In this document: piece by piece, positions 52,280 to 61,850 of the stretch
Position numbering within the stretch: position 1 is the stretch's first letter
Layout of the letters: every line of letters begins with the position of its first letter
Assembly (NCBI GenBank): GCA_038212445.1
Contig: JBBQUM010000015.1
Span: 62,001 to 126,000, forward strand
Length of the DNA stretch: 64,000 bases
Origin: TMP-7 sp038212445
GTDB lineage: Bacteria > Acidobacteriota > Terriglobia > Bryobacterales > Bryobacteraceae
Direction of reading: 5' to 3'
Translations under genes and position numbers: made by a program
Notes under the pieces: generated by a model
The model's input: only the letters and a program-made list of their open reading frames with translations
Told to the model about the DNA's origin: nothing
Databases searched by the model: none

Positions 52280-54868
52280 ATGTACACCCGATTGCTTGCG
52301 TTCGTGCTTCTTCTCGGCACGGCCCTCCCTGCCGCCACGCTACAAACCCCGGAGCAGTTCGCGGGCTTCCGCATGGGGACCGACAAGAAGCTTCTACGGT
52401 GGGACAAGATTGTCCAGTACATGAAGCTCGCGGCGGCCGCTTCGCCTCGCGTTAAGGTAGACGAACTCGGCCAAACCTCCATGGGCAACCCGTTCGTCAC
52501 CGTCACCATCAGCGCGCCGGATACCATCGCCAACCTCGACCGCTATAAGGCGAATCAACGCCGGCTCGCCTACCCGCGCGACCTGAATGAGGCCGATGCG
52601 GAGAAGCTGATCGCTTCCAACAAGGCGGTGATGCTCATCACCTGTAACATTCATGGCAATGAGATCGGCTCGACGCAGATGGTCCAGGATCTGGTCTACA
52701 GGCTGGCGACTGAGGACTCACCAGAGATCAAGCATGTCCTCGACAACGTGATCTTCGTTCTCGTCCCGTCGCTCAATCCCGATGGTCAGACGCTGATCAC
52801 GGACTGGTATATGAAGCATGCCGGCACCGATTGGGAGTCGAGCCCGCTGCCCGAGCTTTATCACAAGTACGCCGGCCACGATAACAACCGCGACGCTTTC
52901 ATGAACACTCAAGCGGAAAGCAAAATGTTTAACAAGCTCGCGTTTAAGGATTGGTTTCCGGTGGTGTATCTGGACGAGCATCAGATGGGTTCCGCCGGGC
53001 CGCGCATTTTCGTCCCGCCCTTCACCGATCCCATCAACATGAATGTCGACCCCACGATTTGGGAACTCAACGGCATGCTCGGCTACGCCATGGGTGCGGG
53101 TCTCAACGCCAAAGGGTACACGGGCGTTATCAACGACACGCAGTACACCAGTTGGTGGCAGGGCGGGTTCATGATGCAGGTCTGGTGGCACAATGCCGTG
53201 GGTCTGCTGACGGAAGTAGCGAGCGTAAACGTCGCCAGTCCCATCGATCAGATCAAGGCCGTCCCGGGACAGGCGCCTCCCGCCGGCGAGTTGACGTTTG
53301 AGCAACAGCGACGGCTCGACCCTCGCAAGCCGCTCCCGGCTCCGCGTGACATAACTCCACGCAACACTTATCCGCGGCCCTGGCTGGGCGGCCATTGGAC
53401 GCTCCGCAACATCGTCGACTACGAACTCACCGCCACCTACGCGCTGCTCAATTCAGTCGCCAATGAGCGCCTCCTGTTGCAGCGGAATTTCTATCAGCTC
53501 AATCGCAAACAGATCGAACTCGGGAAAACCGAGGGTCCCTACGCCTATGTTGTGCCGGCCGACCAGCATGACCGTCCGGCCGCCGCGCACATGGTACGTC
53601 TGCTCGACGAACAGGGTGGGGAAGTGCACAAAGCGGTGGAATCTTTTGAAGCGGGCGGCAAGACCTATCCCGCCGGCAGCTATGTCGTGCTGATGTCGCA
53701 GCCCTTCCGTCCTTTTGTGAAGGACCTGCTTGAGAAGCAGACGTACCCGGTGCAGCGGCAATACCCCGGCGGTCCTGTGCAGCGTCCCTACGACGTTACC
53801 GGTTGGACACTGCCGCTACAGATGGGCGTTCAGACCGTCGAGATCGCCAAGCCGTTCACTGCCAAGCTTGAGCGCATGAGCTCGTTTGCGACGCCCGAAG
53901 GCAAGTTCGAGCCTGGCACGTCGCCGGTGGCGTGGGAGATATCGCATCGCGCAAACAACGCCGTCATCGCCACCAACCGTCTGTTGAAGAGCGGCGCGAT
54001 TGTCAGTTGGACCGCTGATGGCGCGATCATCGCCCGATCCCGCGAAGATCTCGCTCCGCAATTGAAGGAACTGGCGCGCACGCTCGGAGTGGACGTGAAA
54101 GGCCTGCAATACCTGCCGCCCAAGACCAGCCCGCTGAAGGCGCCGAGAATCGCGCTCTACAAACCGCCGCAGGGCGTGATGGACGAAGGCTGGACGCGCT
54201 GGCTATTGGAACAGTACGAATTCGCCTACACTCGTGTCACCCCGGCCGAGCTCCGCGCCGGCGCTTTGCACGACCGGTTTGACGCCATCCTCTTCGCCAA
54301 CCAGCCCAAGGATCAACTCCTCAAGGGCGCCAACGAGGAGTGGATACGCACCGAGGATCGCGGCGGTATTGGTGACGAAGGTGTCGCCGCGCTGAAGCAG
54401 TTTGTGCGCGACGGCGGCAGCCTGATCACTCTGGGCGCATCCAGCCTGGTGCCGGTGGAGGAGTTTCCCCTGCCACTGAAGAACGCGTTGAAGGGAGTTC
54501 GCCCCGATCAGTTCTCCTGCCCCGGGTCGATCCTGAAGGTGTTCGTCGACAACAAGTCACCTGCCGCGTTTGGAATGCGCGAGACGGCGTCGGCGGTGTT
54601 CTACAACAACATCGCTTTCGACCCGGCGCCAGCGATGAACGATTCGACGGTCCACGTGATCGCACGCTATCCCGGATCCAATATTCTCGAGAGCGGCTGG
54701 ATTGGCGGCGAGGAATTCATCAACGACCGGATTGCCGCGGCGCAGGTGGACTACGGCAAGGGGCACATATTCCTTCTCGGCTTTGCGGCCCAAAACCGGG
54801 CTCAGCCGCACGGGACGTTTAAGTTGCTTTTCAATTCGTTGCACGCGAGCGCCGCCGGCGGGCTCTAA
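52280..54868 (+). CDS. Exported M14-family zinc carboxypeptidase-like protein
   Basis: This is an 863-residue protein with a Sec signal (LLAFVLLLGTALPAATLQ). The M14 zinc ligands are visible as CNIHGNEIGS (HxxE at 125-128), with a downstream histidine in VVYLDEHQMGSAGPR. The large C-terminal half has a glutamine-amidotransferase-like fold seen in other M14 proteins of this size, but I can only infer that. It stands after the GH43 gene with a 56-bp gap and ends 69 bp before the PadR gene. It probably trims peptides in the periplasm; the substrate is unknown. Confidence 0.88.
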   Translation: MYTRLLAFVLLLGTALPAATLQTPEQFAGFRMGTDKKLLRWDKIVQYMKLAAAASPRVKVDELGQTSMGNPFVTVTISAPDTIANLDRYKANQRRLAYPRDLNEADAEKLIASNKAVMLITCNIHGNEIGSTQMVQDLVYRLATEDSPEIKHVLDNVIFVLVPSLNPDGQTLITDWYMKHAGTDWESSPLPELYHKYAGHDNNRDAFMNTQAESKMFNKLAFKDWFPVVYLDEHQMGSAGPRIFVPPFTDPINMNVDPTIWELNGMLGYAMGAGLNAKGYTGVINDTQYTSWWQGGFMMQVWWHNAVGLLTEVASVNVASPIDQIKAVPGQAPPAGELTFEQQRRLDPRKPLPAPRDITPRNTYPRPWLGGHWTLRNIVDYELTATYALLNSVANERLLLQRNFYQLNRKQIELGKTEGPYAYVVPADQHDRPAAAHMVRLLDEQGGEVHKAVESFEAGGKTYPAGSYVVLMSQPFRPFVKDLLEKQTYPVQRQYPGGPVQRPYDVTGWTLPLQMGVQTVEIAKPFTAKLERMSSFATPEGKFEPGTSPVAWEISHRANNAVIATNRLLKSGAIVSWTADGAIIARSREDLAPQLKELARTLGVDVKGLQYLPPKTSPLKAPRIALYKPPQGVMDEGWTRWLLEQYEFAYTRVTPAELRAGALHDRFDAILFANQPKDQLLKGANEEWIRTEDRGGIGDEGVAALKQFVRDGGSLITLGASSLVPVEEFPLPLKNALKGVRPDQFSCPGSILKVFVDNKSPAAFGMRETASAVFYNNIAFDPAPAMNDSTVHVIARYPGSNILESGWIGGEEFINDRIAAAQVDYGKGHIFLLGFAAQNRAQPHGTFKLLFNSLHASAAGGL

Positions 54869-54879
54869 ACAAGACTTCT

Positions 54880-54926
54880 CTTGCTTACCGAGGGGAGACT
54901 CTGGCATACTTGTCTTGGTAACCGAG
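54880..54926. promoter_or_regulatory. Two PadR-type 13-bp boxes upstream of padR
   Basis: CTTGCTTACCGAG (54880-54892) and CTTGGTAACCGAG (54914-54926) differ at two positions and start 34 bp apart. The second is nearly symmetrical around GGTAACC. They sit directly upstream of the PadR start and are likely its autoregulatory operators. Confidence 0.6.
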
Positions 54927-54937
54927 ATAAGCTGCCA

Positions 54938-55273
54938 ATGAGTAGACCAAATGATCTCTTGCAGGGCACGCTGGACCTGCTGATCTTGAAAATTCTTGCG
55001 CTTGAGCCCATGAACGGCTGGGCGATGAGCCTGCGCCTGAAGCAGGTGTCGGGCGAAGTTCTACAAGTGAGCGATGGTTCGCTCTATCCGGCGTTGCACA
55101 AGCTCGAGCAGGAAGGCTGGATCAGCTCGCAGTGGCAGGTGACTGAGAGCAAGCGGCGCGCGAAGTATTACCAATTAACGGTGCTGGGCCGCGAGAAGTT
55201 GGAGCAGGAAAGAGCCCAGTGGGAGCGGCTTTCCTCGGCGGTTTCGCTCGTGGTGCGGTTGAAGGAAGCGTAG
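54938..55273 (+). CDS. PadR-family transcriptional regulator
   Basis: This is a 111-residue winged-helix regulator with the PadR core: LLQGTLDLLILKILALEPMN, the SDGSLYPALHKLEQEGWI recognition region and KYYQLTVLGREKLEQE. In Acidobacteriota such genes typically precede ADOP permeases, as here. ATG 54938 begins MSRPNDLLQ; the longer frame from 54881 has no ribosome site. Its stop is 5 bp before the permease ATG, so the two are one unit, likely repressed by PadR through the boxes upstream. Confidence 0.94.
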   Translation: MSRPNDLLQGTLDLLILKILALEPMNGWAMSLRLKQVSGEVLQVSDGSLYPALHKLEQEGWISSQWQVTESKRRAKYYQLTVLGREKLEQERAQWERLSSAVSLVVRLKEA

Positions 55274-55278
55274 GCCGC

Positions 55279-57897
55279 ATGTCCCTGCGCAAGTGGATTT
55301 ACAAGCTTCCGCTGATCTGGAAATCGTTGTTCCGCCGCCGCGACACAGACGGTGACCTCGACGACGAACTTGCCTTCCACATCCAGATGCAGACAGAAGC
55401 CAATCGTCAACGCGGTATGAGCGAGGCTGAGGCTCGCTACGCTGCGCTGCGTCAATTCGACGGCCTGCAGCAGCGAAAAGAGGAGTGCCGCGACATGCGA
55501 CAAACGAATTGGATCGAGGAGAGCGCCGGGGATATCGCCTACGCCATTCGGTCGCTGCGGTCGCGCCCCGGTTTCTGCGCGCTGGGCGTACTCTCGCTGG
55601 CCATCGGGATTGGCGCTAACACTGCCCTCTTCAGCGTGGTGGACGCGGTGGTGCTCCATCCGGTACCGCTCCGTGACGCTCACCGCTTGGTGGCGGTGGA
55701 CGAATTCAAGGACGGCAAGAGTTCCAACGGGAATCCTCCCCGCACGGCCGATTGGGGCGCCACTGTTCCTGCGTTTGAAGCAGTGACCGGCTTCTACAGC
55801 GAGGACGCCGTTCTGACGGGCGCCGGCGAACCGGCGAAGATCGCTACGCTGCGTACCTGCGGCGATCCTCTGGCGACGCTCGGCGTCAATCCTCAACTGG
55901 GGCGTGGATTTACGGCGGCAGAGCGTAGCGGCGCGGGCGATCCAGCCGCTCTGATTGCCGACGAACTTTGGCGGGAGCGCTTCTCCGCCGATCGAGCAGT
56001 TGCTGGCCGCTTGATCACGCTCGGCGGAAAAAGCTACACGATTGTCGGCGTGCTTCCGGCGGGATTAGCGTACCCCTCGCAGACCCTGGTGTGGACACCG
56101 ATGCCTCGAGACATCCAGCAAGTGGACCGTCGCGCCGGATTCCTGCGCACGGTGGCGAGGCTTGGTGCGGGAGTCACGCGGACAGCCGCCGCATCCGAGT
56201 TGAACGTCGCTGTCGCGCAGTTGGCCCAACGGTATCCAGCCACCGACCGTCAGCGTTCGGCCGCACTGGTTTCACTAAACGATCTCGAATCACGGGAATC
56301 GCGCGGTCCGCTGCTGATCCTACTGGCTACCGCGCTGGCCGTGCTGCTGCTGGCCTGCGTGAACTTTGCCAGCCTGTTGTTGAGCCGCGGATTAGCGCGG
56401 CAGCGGGAAGCGTCAATACGGCTGGCGCTGGGAGCGGGCACAGGACGATTGGTACGGCTTTATCTCAGCGAGAGCCTGGTGGTGGCGGTAATCGGAGGGC
56501 TGGCCGGAGTTGCCGCAGCGTCCTGGACATTGTCCCTGTTGGTGAGCATGCTACCGCCGGATCTGCCGAACCTCGAGTCAGTAAGCCTGAATGGACGGGT
56601 TCTGCTCGCGGCTGCTGCGATGACGCTGATCAGTGGTCTGGCAGCCGGATGGGCGCCCGCTCGACGTGTTGCGGGATCCGCTTCGATTGAAGGTTTGAGA
56701 GCTCGAATCAGCACAGAAGGCCGGGAGTCCCGCTGGCTGCAAAAGACATTATTGGCGGGACAGGTGGCGCTTTCGGTCCTACTTCTCACCGGTGCGGTGT
56801 TGTTGACACAATCGCTTGTCAGGCTCGGATCCGAGCCGCTTGGCTTTCAACCGGAGCATGTCCTGACGGTGAATATCGGAATGCCATGGGATACGCCGGA
56901 GGTCCAGTTAAACCATTTCTCGAAGGCGGCGATTGAACGCTTCGCAGCTATTCCGGGAGTCCGGGCAGCGGGGATGATTGACCGCCTGCCGCTGAAAGGC
57001 GGCACCCAAGGGGGCACCTTCAGTATTCGGAACCGTCCGGCGACGGATGGCCGGCCGGATGCCGAAGTATCGTTGCGGGCAATGGCCGGGAACTATTTTG
57101 GAGCCGCCGGCGTACAGTTGCTCGCCGGGCGCGATGTTCAGGAAGGCGCCCGCGAGCTTGTCGTGAATCAGGCGTTCGCGGCTGCCTACTTTGCAGACCA
57201 CAGCCCATTGGGTCAGGCGTTGCGCATTAACGGGGCGAAGGATAAGGCCGGAGTACCGCGCTGGTCGGAAATTGTCGGAGTGGTCGCCGACGTCCGGCAG
57301 GAGCCTTCCCAGAAGCCAACGCCTGAAATTTACCTGGCCGCGAGCGATACCTATTGGCCACGGCAGGTGTACGTGGTGCGCGCTGCCGGCGACCCTATGC
57401 AGATGGTTGCCGCGGTACGTCAGGCGGTGCGGGAGATTGATCCTGCCAAGGTGATTGACAGCTTTGCAGCGATGGAACAGACCGTCCACGGTGCCACGGC
57501 ACAGCCGCGTTTGCGGGCGCGCGTCTTTGGTGGATTTGCTGCCATCGCGCTCTTGCTGACTGCCCTCGGGATCTACGGACTGCAATCGCAGACAGTGACT
57601 CAGAGGACCAAAGAGATCGGAATCCGCCTCGCCTTAGGGGAAACTCCGATGGCGGTGGCGCGCCGGATACTGACCGAGAATCTGCAGGTTGTCGCGATCG
57701 GGTTGATTCTCGGCGCGGCGGCGTCGGCACTGCTCACGAGCTTCCTGACCAGCTTACTGTATGGAGTTTCGCCGCTCGATCCAGCGGCATTCGCGCTCGC
57801 CGCTCTCGGACTCGCTATCGTAACGGCGGCCGCCAGTTTTCTACCCGCGCGCCATGCGGCCGGCGTGGCTCCGCTCACGGCGTTGCGGAATGACTAG
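55279..57897 (+). CDS. MacB-like permease of the ADOP family
   Basis: The acidobacterial duplicated orphan permeases fuse two MacB-PCD plus FtsX halves. Here a cytoplasmic lead (LRKWIYKLPLIWKSLFRR, DDELAFHIQMQTEAN) is followed by a first span (GVLSLAIGIGANTALFSVVD), a periplasmic domain, three FtsX spans around 330-460, and the second half (AGQVALSVLLLTGAVLLTQS, ending LAALGLAIVTAAASFLPARH). At 872 residues it is the normal size. No ATPase is nearby, as is usual for orphans. It overlaps the convergent aminotransferase gene by 4 bp. Transported substance unknown. Confidence 0.93.
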   Translation: MSLRKWIYKLPLIWKSLFRRRDTDGDLDDELAFHIQMQTEANRQRGMSEAEARYAALRQFDGLQQRKEECRDMRQTNWIEESAGDIAYAIRSLRSRPGFCALGVLSLAIGIGANTALFSVVDAVVLHPVPLRDAHRLVAVDEFKDGKSSNGNPPRTADWGATVPAFEAVTGFYSEDAVLTGAGEPAKIATLRTCGDPLATLGVNPQLGRGFTAAERSGAGDPAALIADELWRERFSADRAVAGRLITLGGKSYTIVGVLPAGLAYPSQTLVWTPMPRDIQQVDRRAGFLRTVARLGAGVTRTAAASELNVAVAQLAQRYPATDRQRSAALVSLNDLESRESRGPLLILLATALAVLLLACVNFASLLLSRGLARQREASIRLALGAGTGRLVRLYLSESLVVAVIGGLAGVAAASWTLSLLVSMLPPDLPNLESVSLNGRVLLAAAAMTLISGLAAGWAPARRVAGSASIEGLRARISTEGRESRWLQKTLLAGQVALSVLLLTGAVLLTQSLVRLGSEPLGFQPEHVLTVNIGMPWDTPEVQLNHFSKAAIERFAAIPGVRAAGMIDRLPLKGGTQGGTFSIRNRPATDGRPDAEVSLRAMAGNYFGAAGVQLLAGRDVQEGARELVVNQAFAAAYFADHSPLGQALRINGAKDKAGVPRWSEIVGVVADVRQEPSQKPTPEIYLAASDTYWPRQVYVVRAAGDPMQMVAAVRQAVREIDPAKVIDSFAAMEQTVHGATAQPRLRARVFGGFAAIALLLTALGIYGLQSQTVTQRTKEIGIRLALGETPMAVARRILTENLQVVAIGLILGAAASALLTSFLTSLLYGVSPLDPAAFALAALGLAIVTAAASFLPARHAAGVAPLTALRND

Positions 57898-59219
57898 GCC
57901 TTGGCGAGCGTAGCCCCGTGGGCCTGGATTTTCCGGATCGCCTCAGCGATCTGATCCATGGAGGTACGGTCGCCAAGCAGCATGGTTTGCGTGAACCAGA
58001 CGGCCTCGGTGCAGAGCTTGTCGTTTACCGGGCACTCGTTCTGCTCCTCCCATTGCTTGAGCCGCTTCTCGCCGTAGATGCGCTTGTACCCGCGCGAGGA
58101 CAAGGCGTTTTTGAGGAACATTTGATTGTTCAACGGACTGTAACCGCCTGAGACCGGTACACCCTCGGCGTTCAACGCTTTGAGAAACTTTTCACGCGGC
58201 AGGCCGGCAAATGCCGCCGAGTCGTAGCGCAGCATGTACAGATGGTAAGCGTTCGCCGTGCATCCCTGGTACAAGCGCGCCGGTTGAATGCCCGGAATCT
58301 GTTTCAGCATATTCGTCAGGTAATTCGCGTTCTCGGTCCTGGTGCGGGACTGCTGTTCCAGCCGGGTCATTTGAGCGAGTAAGATCGCGGCCTGAAACTC
58401 TGTCAGGCGCAGATTGGTGCCGGACGAAGCGTAGGTGAAATTCGCCGACATTCCTTTGAGGCCGCTGCCGCTGTTGTGAAAGGCGTAGGCGCGTTCTCGA
58501 GCTTCTGGATCGTTAAACAGGATGGCGCCGCCTTCGCCGCTATTGAGATTCTTGGAGGCTTGGAAGCTGAAGCAGCCGCTGTCACCGTATGTTCCCACCT
58601 TGCGTCCCTTCCACTCGGCGAGATGCGCCTGGCAAGCGTCCTCGATGAGGGTGACCTTGTGCTTGCGCGTCACGGCCGTGATCGCGTCGAGATCACAGAC
58701 GTTGCCGCCGAGATGAACCGGCACAACCGCTCGCGTGGCGGGGTTGATGGCTGCCTCAATCTTCGAGGCATCGATCTGGAACGTGTTGGGATCGCTGTCG
58801 ACAAAAACCGGAAGTGCGTGCTGTCGGAGGACCACGTTGATTGTTGCGATGAAGGTGTACGGCGGCACGATTACCTCGTCGCCGGGTTCCACGCCGAACG
58901 CATTGAGGGAGACGTATAAGGCAGCCGTCCCGTTTGACACCGCGAGCACTTCCCGCGTTCCCGTCAGTTGACCATACGCTTCTTCAAATCGCCGGACGAG
59001 TTGTCCCTGCCCCCGTCCCCAGCGGCCGCTGCGCAGCACTTCAAGGAGTCCACGCTCTTCCCGATCGTCAAAACGCGGCCAGGCTGGAAAGGGTTCGTTG
59101 CGTACCTTCGGGCCTCCGAGCAGGGCGGGCTTATCACTAGAGGTGGTGGCAGCCCGCGCGGCGAGGCTGGCGACCGGTGCTGCAGTGAGAAGATGACGGC
59201 GGGAAATTGAAGAGCTCAT
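57894..59219 (-). CDS. DegT/DnrJ/EryC1-family PLP aminotransferase with Tat-like leader
   Basis: This is a sugar-aminotransferase-type enzyme: VSNGTAALYVSLNAFGVEPG, VIVPPYTFIATINVVL, the TLIEDACQAHLAEWKG aspartate strand and the PLP lysine in CFSFQASKNLNSGEGG (about residue 223). All expected catalytic landmarks are intact. Unusually, the N-terminus MSSSISRRHLLTAAPVASLA, then ARAAT, is a twin-arginine-type leader, so the holoenzyme may be exported folded with its cofactor. The more usual home of this family is cytoplasmic dTDP/UDP-amino sugar synthesis. No nucleotide-sugar gene is next to it. Confidence 0.9.
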   Translation of the reverse strand: MSSSISRRHLLTAAPVASLAARAATTSSDKPALLGGPKVRNEPFPAWPRFDDREERGLLEVLRSGRWGRGQGQLVRRFEEAYGQLTGTREVLAVSNGTAALYVSLNAFGVEPGDEVIVPPYTFIATINVVLRQHALPVFVDSDPNTFQIDASKIEAAINPATRAVVPVHLGGNVCDLDAITAVTRKHKVTLIEDACQAHLAEWKGRKVGTYGDSGCFSFQASKNLNSGEGGAILFNDPEARERAYAFHNSGSGLKGMSANFTYASSGTNLRLTEFQAAILLAQMTRLEQQSRTRTENANYLTNMLKQIPGIQPARLYQGCTANAYHLYMLRYDSAAFAGLPREKFLKALNAEGVPVSGGYSPLNNQMFLKNALSSRGYKRIYGEKRLKQWEEQNECPVNDKLCTEAVWFTQTMLLGDRTSMDQIAEAIRKIQAHGATLAKA

Positions 59220-59285
59220 CTCGTTCCTTTCGAGGCCGTTCCCGATTCTATTACGATCGTGCGGACGTGTCGCCGGGTCGAGGCG

Positions 59286-61778
59286 TCAGGGAAGGAAAGA
59301 GGCGATGGCCGCCTGCAGTTCCTTTAGTGGAATCGGCTTGGCCAGGCATGCGTCCATTCCCGCTTCAAGGCAGGCTAGCCGGTCGGCCGCCATCGCGTTG
59401 GCCGTCAAGCCGATGATCTTCGGCCGCGTCGCGCCATAGGTCTCGTGAATTTGACTGGTGGCGGTGATGCCGTCCATGCGTGGCATCTGTACGTCCATGA
59501 GGATTGCGTCGAAGTGCCGGCTCCGCAGCGCAGTGAGGACTTCCTCACCGTTCTCAACCACCTCCACAGAATGGCCGAGACTCTCCAGAAGCTTCGATGT
59601 AACCAGACGGTTGATCCGGTTATCGTCCGCTACCAGGATTTGATAACGGACCGACAGAAGATCGTTAACGGTCACGGCGCTTTCATGCGCGGCAGGCGGC
59701 GGTTGAACAGCCGATTGCAACGTCAGTTCGCAATGAAAGACCGAACCGCGCCCGAGTTCGCTTTCAACCCAGATGCGGCCGTGCATCAGTTCAGCGAGAC
59801 GCTTGGAGATGACGAGTCCCAATCCAGTTCCGCCGCGTTTGAGGGCTTCAGGCGCGGCCTGGTAGTAGGAACGAAACAGATTATTCCGATGCTCCGGAGT
59901 TATGCCGATGCCGGTATCCGCTACCGAGAGGGAAACCTGCCAGGCACCGTCGCCGCCGCTCGCGCATGTCGCACTCAACTCCACGCGGCCGGCGGTTGTG
60001 AATTTCACGGCGTTGCTGAGTAGATTTACCAGGATTTGCCTGATGCGTGCGGCGTCTCCCTCGAGGAATTCGGGTATCGATGAGTCCAGCCGCGTCTCAA
60101 GTCTTAACCCCTTAGCTGCTGCCTCTGATGCAACCACGCTCATGCTTTCGTCCACTACGGAACACAAATCGAACGGCGCACACTCCAAAGTGAGATGGCC
60201 GGCTTCAATTTTGGAAACATCCAGCAGATCGTTGACGATGGTGAGAAGGCCCTTAGCGCTGGTTGCAATCGCCTCAACGTAGGAGCGATGTGCCGGCTCA
60301 AGACGCTGCTGCAGCAGCAACTCACTGAGGCCCATCACCCCGTTCATGGGAGTTCGGATTTCGTGACTTACCATAGCGAGAAAACGGCTCTTGGCTTCAT
60401 TGCCGGCCTGCGCCCGGTTCTCTGACGCTGCCAGTTCGCGGGTCCTCTCCTCTACTCGTGATTCCAACTCGTCGTTCAACTGTTGAAGGGCCTTGTCGGT
60501 GGCGGAGAAGCGCCGTGCCAGATAGACGATTAGTGTTCCGAGGAAAATGAGGTAGCAGCCTGCCCGAATCAAGTCGAGCGTAGCTGGTGGAAAACTTCTG
60601 AAGAAACTCAGAACTCCCATCCAGCCAAAAATGTTCAACGAAAGGCAGGCTGCAGTGAGGGTAGTGAACTCGGCGACGCGGTTCCTTGCTGACCGCCACA
60701 GTGTCACAGAGAGCCATACAAAACAAACACCAAGTCCCACCAAGCCAGGCTCATAGACCCATCTGATGGCGGGTACAAAACGTGAAAACTCGACTGCGAG
60801 CGCAGCGCCGATGCAGCACCACATTGCGAGTTTCTTCCGGGCAGCCGCTGCCTCGCCCAGGAACAACACCATAGCGCATACAGAAAAAAAGCGAAGGAGA
60901 GCGTTTGCGGCTCGCGCGACTACGAATGATTCGAGGCCAAAGTGCCCGTTTCTAGCCGCGTACGCGCCGAGGGTTGCCCCGGCGAGTGCGAACGCCAGCA
61001 AACCTCCAAAGAGGGAAAGCCGGTCCTGTCTCCTCAAGGCGTAGAAAAGCCCATGTACTAGCGCAAATGCCCCCAGCAGAGTCAGCACCACCGTGAGAAA
61101 GCCGTGGGTTGAGGCGTCGTCCGCTTGAGCCTTCGCAAACGCCGTACCGGCATCGGCGAGACTGGCTTGGAATCCAACCGGTACGCGATACGATGCACGC
61201 TTGCTCTCCTCAATCCACCAGCGGCTCAAATACCCAGGATTTCCGCTGCCAACCGCGGCTCCAGCGTACCGGATGAGCAATTGGTGATTACCAGCCGCCG
61301 GAATGACCAGAGTCAAAGGAGTGCCCTGGGGGTTCCAACTGGAATAAGACCGGGCTCCTATCGTCCCGAAGCCGCCGACTTTTCTCTCATCTAGGAAGAC
61401 TTCCGTGGCCCCGAGGTGCCAGAGCCGAAGCCCCAGGGTGCGAGTCTCTTCCCCCGGCGCTACATCGAGGCGGATCCGGAACCAGCCCCGGCCTCGCCAG
61501 CCTTGTGACGGCTCGCCGTTACTATCCCAGTAGGACGATTTCAGGACTTCCCATGCCGAAGGCGGAAGATTCCGCACTTCCTCGATGGAGCCATCCCCTG
61601 CGTGATACTCCCAGCCAGTTCGCAAGCGTATGGGTTCGCTCAGGGACGGTCCTTGGCCGATTCGGATTATGGCCGGTTCAGCGCCCGGGAGCAGACCGGC
61701 ACCTGCCAGGCATGCAACGGCTAACCAAAGAAGGGGCTGTCGTTTATTTAACGGGGCAACCTGTCCGAATCGTGTCAA
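59286..61778 (-). CDS. Hybrid sensor histidine kinase / response regulator
   Basis: This 830-residue protein has an N-terminal signal-like segment, then an extracellular sandwich (about 50-195; WFRIRLDVAPGEETRTLGLR) like 7TMR-DISMED2. Seven membrane spans lie at about 226-425. A coiled linker leads to HisKA with FLAMVSHEIRTPMNG (His 472). HATPase motifs (ILVNLLSNAVKFTT, VADTGIGITPEH, GTGLGLVISKRL) follow, and a C-terminal receiver carries LVADDNRINR and phosphoacceptor aspartate in ILMDVQMPRMDG. There is no output domain, so it probably signals through a phosphorelay. The stimulus may be a carbohydrate, as for other 7TMR-DISM sensors; inference. Confidence 0.94.
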   Translation of the reverse strand: MTRFGQVAPLNKRQPLLWLAVACLAGAGLLPGAEPAIIRIGQGPSLSEPIRLRTGWEYHAGDGSIEEVRNLPPSAWEVLKSSYWDSNGEPSQGWRGRGWFRIRLDVAPGEETRTLGLRLWHLGATEVFLDERKVGGFGTIGARSYSSWNPQGTPLTLVIPAAGNHQLLIRYAGAAVGSGNPGYLSRWWIEESKRASYRVPVGFQASLADAGTAFAKAQADDASTHGFLTVVLTLLGAFALVHGLFYALRRQDRLSLFGGLLAFALAGATLGAYAARNGHFGLESFVVARAANALLRFFSVCAMVLFLGEAAAARKKLAMWCCIGAALAVEFSRFVPAIRWVYEPGLVGLGVCFVWLSVTLWRSARNRVAEFTTLTAACLSLNIFGWMGVLSFFRSFPPATLDLIRAGCYLIFLGTLIVYLARRFSATDKALQQLNDELESRVEERTRELAASENRAQAGNEAKSRFLAMVSHEIRTPMNGVMGLSELLLQQRLEPAHRSYVEAIATSAKGLLTIVNDLLDVSKIEAGHLTLECAPFDLCSVVDESMSVVASEAAAKGLRLETRLDSSIPEFLEGDAARIRQILVNLLSNAVKFTTAGRVELSATCASGGDGAWQVSLSVADTGIGITPEHRNNLFRSYYQAAPEALKRGGTGLGLVISKRLAELMHGRIWVESELGRGSVFHCELTLQSAVQPPPAAHESAVTVNDLLSVRYQILVADDNRINRLVTSKLLESLGHSVEVVENGEEVLTALRSRHFDAILMDVQMPRMDGITATSQIHETYGATRPKIIGLTANAMAADRLACLEAGMDACLAKPIPLKELQAAIASFLP

Positions 61779-61850
61779 CCCTTAACTCTTCGGATTAAAT
61801 CCCAGCCTGGCAGATGAATCGTTCGCTGTAGGTGAATTAGAGGAAAAACC

